From assembly GCA_002070415.1 (NCBI GenBank), contig MWDF01000006.1:20826-84825 (forward strand): a DNA stretch of 64,000 nucleotides. The letters run 5' to 3'. The notes under the pieces are model-generated. The model was not told where the DNA came from, searched no databases, and was given only the letters and a program-made list of their open reading frames with translations. Both the position numbers and the translations under genes were made by a program. This stretch comes from Firmicutes bacterium ADurb.Bin153. Lineage in GTDB: Bacteria; Bacillota; DTU025; MWDF01. Shown in pieces: positions 27,846 to 36,584 of the stretch (position 1 is the first letter of the stretch; each line of letters opens with the position of its first letter).

Positions 27846-27867
27846 CAGGTATTTTTATAAATACCTG
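27846..27867. repeat. Perfect 9-bp inverted repeat upstream of gntR
   Basis: CAGGTATTT and AAATACCTG are separated by TTAT, about 50 bases further upstream than the operator above. It may be a second operator for the same regulator, as both contain GGTAT/ATACC half-sites, or a simple transcript hairpin. No T-run follows on either strand. Confidence 0.5.
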
Positions 27868-28040
27868 ACCCATTTGGCACGCCCTGGAAATGGGCGTTCA
27901 GGTATGCGAGACCGCATAGCAGCGGTTCCCGACGGTCTGTCCTCCGGCCGGCCGGCACCGCCGGAAGGCATGCAAAGGCGCGATGGCAGCATCCCATGCG
28001 GTCGTATGGCAAGTGCCGCACAGTCTCCGTCGGTGCCTTC

Positions 28041-28078
28041 AAAAACAAAAGGATGCCGCCGGTTTCCCGGCGGCATCC
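28041..28078 (-). terminator. Rho-independent terminator of the repeat-protein gene
   Basis: On the minus strand a perfect 12-bp stem (GGATGCCGCCGG with CCGGCGGCATCC, loop of four) is followed by TTTTGTTTTT. It is 45 bases after the stop of the gene at 28123-30750. Confidence 0.9.
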
Positions 28079-28122
28079 TCGCAATATCCCGAATTTCGCC
28101 CGGGCAGGGCCCGGTCCGCTTC

Positions 28123-30750
28123 CTATTCTTTCCTCTTGCCTCCGATGATTACGGCCACTCCGCCGATGCCTCTCCCTGTGGCGTCCGTGATCCTGCCGGA
28201 TATATTGTACCCTCCCGAGAAATCGAACCCGCGCCCGGGCCCCGATACCTGTATGCTCGACGGGGTGAAATTATACTTGTCCTTCGACGCCGTCAGATCG
28301 GCCGTGCCGCTCAATCCCTTAAGGGAATAGGTGCCGTCATCTTCCGTGACGGTGGAATTAGTCCCTGCAGAAACGCTCACGCCGGCTATCCCCGCCCCGT
28401 CGGAGAACGCGACCCTTCCGGTGACAAAGTATTCGCCGACGAAGTCTACGTCGTGCGGCGGGCCCGCTATCTGCACCGTATCGGGATTGAACACGTATCC
28501 CTCCTTGGCCGCTGTGACCTTCCCATGCCCGCTTACGCCCATGAGCACGTACGAGCCGTCGGCGCCCGTCCTTGCGCTCTTGCCCTCTCCCGTCACCGAA
28601 ACGTCCGGGATGCCGTTGCCGAGAGCGTCTGCCACCCTGCCGGCCACTATGCTGTAGGCCGTGAACTCCACCCCGATTGACGGCCCTTTGACCCGAACCT
28701 CGCCGGTCTTGAACGAGCAGCCTTCCTTGTTTACTACCAGCGTGGCCTCACCGCTCAGCCCGGTCAGCAGATAGGAGCCGTCGGCCGCAGAAGTGACGCT
28801 CCTGTCGCCCGCCGATACCGTCGCACCGGAGATGGCGCCGCCCTCCTCGTCCCTGACATGGCCGGATACATTGTACGATACTTCGAAGTAGATCTCGTCG
28901 TCGGGTCCGGTTATGACTATCTCGCTCGGGGTGAATATGTAACCTTCACTGCTGACAGGCCTTATTATCGTCCTGCCGCTTATATTCGGGATGTTGAAGA
29001 CGCCTTCGGAATCCGTCGTGAACGTCAGCTCTATGACCCTGCTCGTCTCCTCTGCGGCAATAGGTTGAGGTGCAGGCGACTCAGCCATCCCGGTTTCCTC
29101 GATTTTCCCGGCCTCTTCGACCGTACCGGCTTCTTCGGTCCTACCGACCTGCCCGACCTGCCCTGTCGCCTCGACCTCTATAACCGTCACAGCTTCCTCC
29201 GTCGCGGCGGTCTCCCGGCTTGTCTCCAGCTCAGGGGCCCGTCTCTCTTCCTTCTTGACCCGGGCCTTGGCAACGAAATCTATGTTGGCGGAAGGTCCGG
29301 TTATGTCCACCGAGTCATTCAGGAATTCGAGGCCGTCCATGGCCACCGTCGCCTTTACGTTGCCCGTCAGACCCGAAATCACGAAGGCCCCTTCGGCGTC
29401 GGATACCGCTTTCCTTCCCCGCGCGGACACGACTGCGCCTTCTATGCCGTTTCCTTCCTCGTCCATTACATAGCCCGAGACGTCGTAGTAGACCTCAAAG
29501 GAGATGTCCTCCCCCGGCCCTTCCAGAGTCACCTCCAAGGGTTTGAAGTAATAGCCGTCGGGGCTGGACGGGCGTACTGTCGTACTGCCGCTTATCGCCG
29601 GTATGACGAAGTTCCCGAGGGGGTCGGTGACGAGCATGTCCCCGTCCAGTGCGAACCTGAACCCCGGCACCTTGTCGCCGTTCCCGTCCTTTATGCTGCC
29701 TGATACGCTGCAATAGGCCTCGAAGTACAGGTCCCGGGACGGTCCCGTGACCGTTGCCTCGTCCGGCGTGAATATGTAGTTCTGAGAGCTCACCGGCTTA
29801 AGCACGGCCGAGCCGCTTATGTCTGGTATGCAAAACGACCCGTCCGGGCCTGTGGCGAACGACTTCTCGCCGTAGGTGAAGCCGATTCCCTCTATCCCCT
29901 TGCCCGACTTGTCCTTGACGCTGCCCGAAACACCGTAGCACGCCTCGAAACAGACGTCCGTGCCCGGGCCCGATACCTTTATCTCGGAAGGCGAGAATTT
30001 GTACCCCTCGTCGCTGGCCGGCCTTATCACGACCGTCCCGCTAAGCGAACCTACCTTGAACTTTCCCTCCAAGTCGGTCGTATACGTCTCGTCTCCCAGC
30101 TTGAAAGACACCCCGGCCATCCTGTTGCCGAATCTGTCCAGCACCTTGCCGTTTACGCCGTAGCCCGTCCTGAGCTTCAGGGCCTTGAACGGGATCCTGT
30201 TCTCGGTGGCGTAGGCATGGGCGCAGGATCCTTCCGTCCCGTGGATGGTAAGGTTGAAGCACCTCAAGGTCGCGTTCATGCCGATACTCGTTACGCCGGG
30301 GTGTATGGCAAGCTTCGAAAGGTTCGTGCAGTTTGCGAACACGGCCTTGTTGATCGAAGTGACCCCGTAGGGTATGAGCATGCTTTCAAGGTTGATGCAG
30401 TTATTGAACGCGAAGTCCCCAAGGCCGGTAAGGCCGGGAGGAAGCGCCACGTTCGTGAGCTTGTCGCAGTTGGCGAAGGCATGGTCGCCGATCGTGGTCA
30501 CGTTTACGGGGATTATCACACTGATCAGCTTGTCGCAGCCCGCGAAAGCCTCGTTGCCTATCGCGGTGACGGCGGTGCCGTCTATCTCATCGGGTATTAT
30601 GAGCTCCTCTACTTCCTCCTCGGGCTGGATGTACTTCTTTATGGTGCCCGTGGCCTTCTCGAACTCGTAGCCGGGCTCGGGCTTGGAGGGAGGATTCGTG
30701 AAGACGCCCTTTATGATTCGCTTGAACAGTGAATCCTTGTCCACGTACAC
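28123..30750 (-). CDS. Large repeat protein: BspA-type leucine-rich repeats plus carboxypeptidase-regulatory-like modules
   Basis: The 875-residue protein has no signal peptide. Residues about 45-165 hold five BspA-type (LRR_5) repeats such as TAIGNEAFAGCDKLISVIIP (20 residues). From about 195 to the end run eight complete and one truncated Ig-like modules of about 75 residues. Each starts Y-x-VSG-x-V-x-D and ends GP-x-x-D-x-x-FEA, as in the carboxypeptidase regulatory-like fold. The fifth module is interrupted by a Glu/Ala/Thr-rich linker of about 70 residues. The last module stops after VAVIIGGKRKE, about one third through. Start GTG at 30750, or GTG at 30744 with better spacing from GGGGAG. 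A surface or adhesion role is usual for such repeats but export is not evident here. Confidence 0.8.
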   Translation of the reverse strand: MYVDKDSLFKRIIKGVFTNPPSKPEPGYEFEKATGTIKKYIQPEEEVEELIIPDEIDGTAVTAIGNEAFAGCDKLISVIIPVNVTTIGDHAFANCDKLTNVALPPGLTGLGDFAFNNCINLESMLIPYGVTSINKAVFANCTNLSKLAIHPGVTSIGMNATLRCFNLTIHGTEGSCAHAYATENRIPFKALKLRTGYGVNGKVLDRFGNRMAGVSFKLGDETYTTDLEGKFKVGSLSGTVVIRPASDEGYKFSPSEIKVSGPGTDVCFEACYGVSGSVKDKSGKGIEGIGFTYGEKSFATGPDGSFCIPDISGSAVLKPVSSQNYIFTPDEATVTGPSRDLYFEAYCSVSGSIKDGNGDKVPGFRFALDGDMLVTDPLGNFVIPAISGSTTVRPSSPDGYYFKPLEVTLEGPGEDISFEVYYDVSGYVMDEEGNGIEGAVVSARGRKAVSDAEGAFVISGLTGNVKATVAMDGLEFLNDSVDITGPSANIDFVAKARVKKEERRAPELETSRETAATEEAVTVIEVEATGQVGQVGRTEEAGTVEEAGKIEETGMAESPAPQPIAAEETSRVIELTFTTDSEGVFNIPNISGRTIIRPVSSEGYIFTPSEIVITGPDDEIYFEVSYNVSGHVRDEEGGAISGATVSAGDRSVTSAADGSYLLTGLSGEATLVVNKEGCSFKTGEVRVKGPSIGVEFTAYSIVAGRVADALGNGIPDVSVTGEGKSARTGADGSYVLMGVSGHGKVTAAKEGYVFNPDTVQIAGPPHDVDFVGEYFVTGRVAFSDGAGIAGVSVSAGTNSTVTEDDGTYSLKGLSGTADLTASKDKYNFTPSSIQVSGPGRGFDFSGGYNISGRITDATGRGIGGVAVIIGGKRKE

Positions 30751-30995
30751 ATCTCCCCTTCAGTCGCTTCATATGCTGACGGCCCCGCCGGCCGCTTCCG
30801 TTTCCCGTCGGATGTCCTAACGATTCCTGTGCTTGTTTGTTCTCCCCGATGGTCCTCATACGGCCCTTGATTTGGATATTTCTGTATTTGCATATATGCT
30901 ACTTCTTCACGGGTGGCCGATAAACCTTCATGCCGTCCTGCATAACTTTGGCATCGTCGCATCCTGGCATGCAGGCGGCCCTTTGAGGTTATGGG
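30751..30995. other. Intergenic region upstream of the repeat-protein gene
   Basis: No coding potential. It must carry the promoter of the minus-strand repeat-protein gene; an AT-rich stretch at 30866-30905 is the likely place, but no consensus pair is clear. Confidence 0.35.
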
Positions 30996-31016
30996 AAAGC
31001 CGCCGTCGCCGGCGGC
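30996..31016 (-). terminator. Probable terminator of the glycosyltransferase gene
   Basis: On the minus strand a 7-bp all-GC stem (GCCGCCG with CGGCGGC, loop of four) is followed by TTTCCC, about 58 bases after the gene stop. The T-run is short. Confidence 0.45.
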
Positions 31017-31073
31017 CTGCCTAGATCACCGTGCCCTTGCGCCGGGCCCTCGCCGTTCTGCCGGCCCCCGACC

Positions 31074-32240
31074 CTATATGAGCCTTACCTTTGGCCTGGG
31101 CATCTTGCGGCCCTTCCAGCTGGAAAGCCCGAAGATCGCATGGACGACAGATGTCATGGTCATAAGGAACCAGATCGTGAAGGTGACGGGGTAGAGCGGC
31201 ACCGTGTAAAGGGGGACCTTGCCCTTCACGCTCGTGATCGTCCACAGAAGAAGCGACATCCCCACCAGGGCCAGCGCCTCCTTCGCGAGGGCCGCGTCCG
31301 CATTCAGGCCGACGAAGGCCAGGTAGGCGATCGGTATCGTCACGCTGGCCAGCATGAAGAGGAACACCGCCAGGCATTTCAGCACCTTGTAGTCGAACGT
31401 GGCGAACACGTTCTTCGCGAAGCCGACGAAGGCGTCCTTCATCGAGTGGTACATCCTGCAATGGACGGCGTCCGTCGCGTCCACCAGGATGATCTTCATG
31501 CCCATCCTCTTCATTATCCTCGCGAGGGACTTGTCCAGCACGGCGTCCATCCTGACAACCGAGTGGCCGCCGCATTCGAAGTACTTCTCCTTCTTGAACG
31601 TCATGTACATCCCCGCGGCCATGGACGGGAAGCCGAACTTGAAGTAGTGCATCACGGCGACCGGAAAGCAGCTTATCATCCCCCACGGCGCAAGCGAGAC
31701 CGATAGAGTCTCCCCCAGGGTCCCGAACTTGTGCTTCGCCATGCCGGAGACCATGTCCGCGTCGAACCTCTCGAAGACGTCCAGGGTTGCCGATACCGCA
31801 ATCGGCTCGTGCCACGTGTCGGCGTCGAAGAACATGAGATACTCCCCGTCGGCTTCGTGCGCCAGCTGCCAGCACGCCCAGCACATCCCGAGCCAGCCTT
31901 CCGGCAGCGGCGTGCCCTTCATTATCTTGAGGCGGGGGTCCTCCCTGGCGATCCTGCCGAGGATCTCGCCTGTGGAGTCTGTGGAGTTGTCGTCCAGGAC
32001 GATAAGCTCGAAATTGCCGTAATCCTGCGCCAGAAGGGACCGTACGCACCTTTCGATGTTGCCCTCCTCGTTCCTGGCCGGTACCAGGAGCGAAACCCTC
32101 ACATCCCTCTTCCTGCCTCCCTTCTTGAGCTTGGGCATCAGTATGACGTTGGATACGGCGATGACAAGAAGGGCCGCGAGGAAAGAGAAGTACAGCAGCG
32201 CGCCGTATCTCATCATCCAGGTAAGGAAGCCAGACAGCAT
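31074..32240 (-). CDS. Membrane-bound family 2 glycosyltransferase
   Basis: About 388 residues. An N-terminal membrane helix is followed by a GT-A domain with VSLLVPARNEEGNIERCVRS (20 residues), LIVLDDNSTDST and the metal-binding FFDADTWH (D-x-D). Two or three C-terminal helices complete the layout of hopanoid/carotenoid-type glycosyltransferases (HpnB/CrtQ-like). The acceptor is unknown. The ATG at 32240 is chosen for its AAGGGAG site 8 bases upstream; an ATG 18 bases further out has no good site. It stands alone. Confidence 0.8.
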   Translation of the reverse strand: MLSGFLTWMMRYGALLYFSFLAALLVIAVSNVILMPKLKKGGRKRDVRVSLLVPARNEEGNIERCVRSLLAQDYGNFELIVLDDNSTDSTGEILGRIAREDPRLKIMKGTPLPEGWLGMCWACWQLAHEADGEYLMFFDADTWHEPIAVSATLDVFERFDADMVSGMAKHKFGTLGETLSVSLAPWGMISCFPVAVMHYFKFGFPSMAAGMYMTFKKEKYFECGGHSVVRMDAVLDKSLARIMKRMGMKIILVDATDAVHCRMYHSMKDAFVGFAKNVFATFDYKVLKCLAVFLFMLASVTIPIAYLAFVGLNADAALAKEALALVGMSLLLWTITSVKGKVPLYTVPLYPVTFTIWFLMTMTSVVHAIFGLSSWKGRKMPRPKVRLI

Positions 32241-32395
32241 CTTCGTGTCTCCCTTCATGGGACCGCCCGGTCCCGGGCGTTTTCATTGAATCATATCAAA
32301 CTCGCAGGATATGTAAAGCGGCTCGCATCCAGCCGGCCGTTGCCCGGCATCGTCCCGGCCGCGCTTGCAGCCATTTTAGACCTCCCGTAAAGTAC

Positions 32396-32433
32396 GCGCC
32401 CCCCTTCGAGTGACCTCTAGGGAGGGCGCCTTT
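32396..32433 (-). terminator. Possible terminator of the transketolase pair
   Basis: GCGCCCCCCTT and AGGGAGGGCGC can form an imperfect stem about 60 bases past the stop of the C-terminal subunit gene. The following bases on the minus strand (GTACTTTAC) are only weakly T-rich. Confidence 0.35.
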
Positions 32434-32492
32434 AAGAAGATACTATGCCGTGTGCGGCAAAGCCTTATCGTAGGCTCTTCGTCCGTCTACCT

Positions 32493-33467
32493 TCATTTCT
32501 TCATCTTGAGGACTTCCTTGGCCGCCTCGACGATGTGATCGCTCGTGAGCCCGAAGGCCTTCATCAGCGTGTCGGGGTCGCCGGATTCGCCGAAGCGGTC
32601 CTCGACTCCCACCATGCGGGCTGGCACCGGGCAGTTCTGCGCGAGCACTTCCAGCACGGCGCTTCCCATGCCGCCCATGAGCTGGTGCTCCTCGGCGGTG
32701 ACGACCGCTCCGGTCTTCCTTGCCGCCTCGATTAGCGTATCTTTGTCTATGGGCTTTACGGTGTGGTTGTTTATGACCATAGCGCTTATGCCGCACCCGG
32801 CCAGCTTCTCCGCCGCCACCAGGGCTTCGTACACCATGGCGCCGCACGCGACCAAAGCCACGTCGGAGCCGTCCTTGCAGCAGTAGGCCTTGCCTACCTC
32901 GAACGGGGTGGCCTCGTCGGTCACCACGGGCACCTTCTCGCGGCCGAAGCGAACGTATGCCGGGCCGTACGCCTTGGCTATGGCCACCGTCGCCTTGCGG
33001 GCTTCGACGGCGTCGGCCGGGACGATGACTTTCATGTTGGGCAGGCAGCGCATCAGGGCGATCTCCTCGAGCGCCTGGTGGGTGGCCCCGTCGGCTCCGA
33101 CTGATATCCCGCCGTGGGCGCCTCCCAGCTTGACGTTTATATTGCTGTAGCAGACCGTGGTCCTTATCTGGTCCCAGGCCCTTCCGGCCAGGAACACGCC
33201 GTAGTTGGTAACGAACGGGACCTTGCCCATAAGGGCCAGGCCGGCCGCTATGCACATCTGGTCCTGCTCGGCGATGCCGACGCTGAAGAAACGGTCCGGG
33301 AATTCCTTCTGGAACCAGTCCACCCTGACCGACGCCGTGATGTCGGCGCCGAGAGCCACCACGTTCTCATCCATCTTCCCGGCGTCCACGAGCCCGTGCC
33401 CGTAGCCGTCGCGCGAAGGCACCCGCTCAGGCGAGGCCAGATTGACGTTCAGCTTTACTATCTCCAT
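32493..33467 (-). CDS. Transketolase, C-terminal subunit
   Basis: The 324-residue half carries the pyrimidine-binding and C-terminal domains of a split transketolase. It shows ALGADITASVRVDWF, the catalytic-Glu region FSVGIAEQDQM, and a C-terminal domain with AVVTAEEHQLMGGMGSAV. It partners with the N-terminal subunit encoded 21 bases upstream. Split transketolases are common in anaerobic bacteria and archaea and serve the non-oxidative pentose phosphate pathway; a DXS-like role is less likely from the motifs. Confidence 0.9.
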   Translation of the reverse strand: MEIVKLNVNLASPERVPSRDGYGHGLVDAGKMDENVVALGADITASVRVDWFQKEFPDRFFSVGIAEQDQMCIAAGLALMGKVPFVTNYGVFLAGRAWDQIRTTVCYSNINVKLGGAHGGISVGADGATHQALEEIALMRCLPNMKVIVPADAVEARKATVAIAKAYGPAYVRFGREKVPVVTDEATPFEVGKAYCCKDGSDVALVACGAMVYEALVAAEKLAGCGISAMVINNHTVKPIDKDTLIEAARKTGAVVTAEEHQLMGGMGSAVLEVLAQNCPVPARMVGVEDRFGESGDPDTLMKAFGLTSDHIVEAAKEVLKMKK

Positions 33468-33488
33468 GTCCTTTCTCCCTTCCCCGCC

Positions 33489-34316
33489 CTAATCGCATTC
33501 CAGCTCGCCCATCGCGGTAGCAAGCTGTTCCTTGTTCGGCGCCACGCCGTGCCAGTTGCACTTGTTCTCCATGAAGGAGACCCCCTTGCCCTTAACCGTA
33601 TCGGCTATGATGACGGAAGGCTTGCCCTTGCAGGCGGCCGCCTCGGCGAAGGCCTTCTCTATGGAGGCTACGTCGTGCCCGTCGCAGCGGATCACGTTCC
33701 AGTTGAACGACGCCCACTTGTCGGCCAGCGGCTCTATGTTCATTACGTCCTTTACGAAACCGTCGATCTGGAGCCTGTTCTGGTCCACGATGGCGCAGAG
33801 GTTGTCCAGCTTGTGGTGGCTGCCTGCCATCGCGGCCTCCCAGATCTGGCCCTCCTGCTGCTCGCCGTCGCCCATTAGGCAGTACACGCGCTGGCCGCCC
33901 TTGTCCATCCTGGCTCCCAGCGCCATGCCGACGGCCACAGACAGTCCCTGTCCCAGCGACCCGGACGATACGTCCAGCCCGGGCGTCTTGTGCATGTAGG
34001 GGTGCCCCTGGAGTATGCTCCCGTACTTGCGGAGCGTCATGAGGTGGGATTCGTCGAAATAGCCGCAGTCTGCGAGCACGGCGTACAGCGCCGGGCAGAC
34101 GTGGCCCTTGGACAGCACGAACCTGTCGCGTCCCGGGTCCTTGGGGTTCTTGGGGTCGTGCTTCATGACCTTGTTGTACAGCACGGTAAGGATGTCGATG
34201 GATGACAGCGAACCGCCAGAGTGGCCGGACCCCGCCTCGCAAAGCATCTTGAGGATCTTGGTCCTCAGTTCCCTGGTCTTTGCGCGCAGCTGTCCCTCAT
34301 CCAGATTTCTGAACAT
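33489..34316 (-). CDS. Transketolase, N-terminal subunit
   Basis: The 275-residue thiamine-diphosphate-binding half has the ThDP/Mg motif MGDGEQQEGQIWEAAMAGSH (20 residues), SGHSGGSLSSIDIL near the N-terminus, and DGFVKDV/ DGHDVASIEKA near the end. It precedes the C-terminal subunit and both are probably co-transcribed. A TATAAT at 34372-34377 on the minus strand, 56 bases from the start codon, may be its -10 box, but the -35 is poor. Confidence 0.92.
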   Translation of the reverse strand: MFRNLDEGQLRAKTRELRTKILKMLCEAGSGHSGGSLSSIDILTVLYNKVMKHDPKNPKDPGRDRFVLSKGHVCPALYAVLADCGYFDESHLMTLRKYGSILQGHPYMHKTPGLDVSSGSLGQGLSVAVGMALGARMDKGGQRVYCLMGDGEQQEGQIWEAAMAGSHHKLDNLCAIVDQNRLQIDGFVKDVMNIEPLADKWASFNWNVIRCDGHDVASIEKAFAEAAACKGKPSVIIADTVKGKGVSFMENKCNWHGVAPNKEQLATAMGELECD

Positions 34317-34716
34317 GGAATAACCTCCTCGATACTATATGGAGGCTAAGGTCTCCCTCCAACAATAATTAATTATAAGGCTTGGGACGTACATTTTGTG
34401 GGCCCCGATACCCGTAACTACTGAGGCACCGGTATAAGAACAAGTATTAACCGCAAGTGATATTTGAAAGACTCGGAAGAAAGAACGGCCGGTCGTGCCT
34501 CTTGCAAGAGCCCGGCCCCGATATCGGTTTCGCATGCATCGTCTTGCTGCAGAGGCCGCATCCGGCGATCTCATCGCGCGGGCTGCGTATAAATCCTAGG
34601 TTCCACGTGATAGTCACGATGATAGGTAGCACAATGACATCGGCATTATCGGCGGCAAGGGCTATAGACAACCTAGCTACATATTACTAGAGATGGTGAT
34701 GATTGGGGGACGCATC
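34317..34716. other. Intergenic region upstream of the transketolase genes
   Basis: About 400 bases without a credible gene. It contains the putative -10 box noted for the transketolase pair and, just before that gene, GGAGG/CCTCC arms that could fold in the leader. The composition becomes more A+T-rich towards the island that follows. Confidence 0.35.
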
Positions 34717-34976
34717 ATGCCAGCGATCGTCCGTCAGACTGACAAAGCCGCGGGTACCGCTACGCCGATAAATCGGTGTCCTGCAGGAACAAGGATAAAG
34801 CACTCGCGAGCCGGGCGTGTTCGCGTCGGCAAGGCCGGCGCAACAACATGAGAGACTGTGGCGTCCAGAAAGCATACGGCCAAAGTCGAACCGCCCTCGT
34901 TACGCAATCCGGGAATCTAGGTTTTACGTATCTCGCCGTACTCCGATGGCATAGGATGGAATCTATAGACGCATGA
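34717..34976 (+). pseudogene. Decayed transposase fragment, N-terminal part (IS1634/IS4-like)
   Basis: MPAIVRQTDK at 34717 is the typical opening of IS1634-type transposases (IVRQTDKRSG...). After a frameshift the next segment, YRYADKSVSCRNKDKALASR, matches the usual continuation TYVYESxSYxxKxKK. The similarity fades after about 34850 and no intact frame exists. It is judged from remembered family sequence, without a search. It marks the left side of the accessory island. Confidence 0.45.
34895..34921 (+). repeat. Left copy of an imperfect 27-bp direct repeat
   Basis: The core CTCGTTACGCAATCCGGGAA recurs as CTCGTTGCGCAATCCGGGAA at 38532-38551. Over 27 bases there are five differences, all transitions. 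The two copies bracket the 3.6-kb island in the same orientation. Confidence 0.55.
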
Positions 34977-35116
34977 CAATATGATGTATACGAAACGGCC
35001 TTCCATCCTTCTATCAAGGATGTTATGTTCTTCAGGCGAATGTAACATACTTGATATCAATATTGGCCGATATCATGATATCAGGCGTATACGCATGAAA
35101 ATCGGCGAGAATCTTA

Positions 35117-36316
35117 TCAGTGGACGTACTTATCCGACTTCAGATCCTTACCGCAGCAGTGCTTGTATTTCTTTCCGCTTCCGCAAGGACAGGGCTTGTT
35201 CCGGCCTACCTCTTCGAAGTTGAAAGGTTCTTTGGGCAACGGCCGCAGATATTTCCTCTCTTCTTTGAACAGCTCGTCCGGGGTATGCCCGTAATTTGAC
35301 CATATCCTGGTATTATTGCTGACTTCCATCAACAGGTGTATCGTCTCGTTGGCCTCATCGATACCTGAAAAGATGACGCCGGCGTTGTTCAGAACGTCCA
35401 TGAACTTTGAAATCCTCGCGCCTTCGATGGTCAGGTAATGAATCTCGTCGATAATGTCCAGGACGGAATCCTCATCGTCCAGCAAGCTTAGAAGCTTCCT
35501 CTTAAAATCCTCTATCTGAGGGGTCTGTTCATAATAATCCCAGTCCGAGTACTTCAGGAACTCCTCCTTGGACGGTTCGTACCTCGGCTTGCCCCTCCTG
35601 TCCTCCAATAGGGTCCGGACGCCCTTCATGCCATATTCCATAAAACTCTCATCCATGATGTATCCATCCCATAGGAAATAACCTGTGTTTGCTTCTACGT
35701 ACGGCATTAATTTCAGGTTTATCTCTTTCAAGTCGGTCTTCTCGTCATTTATGCTGTTGAATATCTGTACAAAGTCCTCATATCCTATAACACCGTATAG
35801 GTTCACCGCCGCGACGGCGCACATGTTAAGATTGTCCCGACGGCGCCTATCATCAAGGAATCCTTCCTTCATCAAGTCGGCAAGCGTATTTTTGATCTCA
35901 TCCGGCACTACGAACCAGAGCTTGCCTGAATCGCAGTAACATTGCAGTATGCCCATGTTCTGGGCCGCAACGAACGGAGCGAAAAGATTGATTTCCCTTT
36001 CTAACAGGTCATTTTGGGCGACTTCGAGGAAAAATCCCAGCTCATCCTCTTTAAGCAAGTACAGCTGGTTCAGGATGTCGTCCTTCTTTCCCAACCTTAA
36101 GGAGATGGCTCTTATCAATCCGTCCTTGTGCAGCTTGCCATAGTATTTAACTCTGAGGTTCTTGCCTATCGCCCTCAGCCACGTTATCTTGTATTGGGCT
36201 AGGGCGTCCTTTAATGGAGACACCGGGGAGGCATGGATGGAATACTTCAAGTTCATCCTCTCTATGGCAGCTTGGATTGCCTTTTCAATGTCTTCCTGTT
36301 CAACTTTCTCAGGCAT
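35117..36316 (-). CDS. SEC-C motif protein of unknown function
   Basis: The 399-residue protein ends with a SEC-C zinc-binding motif, RNKPCPCGSGKKYKHCC, as found at the C-terminus of SecA and many stand-alone proteins. The rest is charged and helical with no domain I recognise. The start at 36316 has a GAGGTG site 5 bases upstream; the frame opens four codons earlier at a GTG. Its A+T content and mixed codon use differ from the GC-rich flanking genes, suggesting transfer. Its promoter region holds two dyads, described separately. Confidence 0.75.
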   Translation of the reverse strand: MPEKVEQEDIEKAIQAAIERMNLKYSIHASPVSPLKDALAQYKITWLRAIGKNLRVKYYGKLHKDGLIRAISLRLGKKDDILNQLYLLKEDELGFFLEVAQNDLLEREINLFAPFVAAQNMGILQCYCDSGKLWFVVPDEIKNTLADLMKEGFLDDRRRRDNLNMCAVAAVNLYGVIGYEDFVQIFNSINDEKTDLKEINLKLMPYVEANTGYFLWDGYIMDESFMEYGMKGVRTLLEDRRGKPRYEPSKEEFLKYSDWDYYEQTPQIEDFKRKLLSLLDDEDSVLDIIDEIHYLTIEGARISKFMDVLNNAGVIFSGIDEANETIHLLMEVSNNTRIWSNYGHTPDELFKEERKYLRPLPKEPFNFEEVGRNKPCPCGSGKKYKHCCGKDLKSDKYVH

Positions 36317-36331
36317 GACGCACCTCAATTT

Positions 36332-36387
36332 CTAATCTGTCCGATTAGTTGTCTGATAGCTAATCAGTGAAACTCGATTTCATTATA
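36332..36387 (-). promoter_or_regulatory. Promoter with two dyads upstream of the SEC-C gene
   Basis: On the minus strand TATAAT (36382-36387) is a perfect -10 box with a weak -35. Between it and the start codon lie two perfect inverted repeats, CTGAT-AGCTA-ATCAG (36353-36367) and CTAATC-TGTCC-GATTAG (36332-36348). They share CTAATC/GATTAG half-sites, so they may be operators placed after the transcription start or leader hairpins. Confidence 0.5.
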
Positions 36388-36584
36388 AGTGAGATATGAG
36401 GTTATTTCTTACCACGAATCGATTTTGCCCGCAATAGTTCTTCTATCAGGATGTATATGATGGAGCTCGACTAAGTGTAAAAGCATCTTAGGCGATCGAC
36501 TTCTTAAAAGCACTGAAGTATTCGTTTCCCACCTTGCAGCTGCTTCCAAGGATAGCTTTTCATCCTTTCGTTTTTCCCGTCATC

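Noticed and set aside
31021..32286. 421-codon minus-strand frame overlapping the glycosyltransferase gene
   Set aside because: It is out of frame with the glycosyltransferase, which has all its motifs; the alternative product is rich in Arg/Gly/His, as frame-shifted GC-rich DNA usually is.
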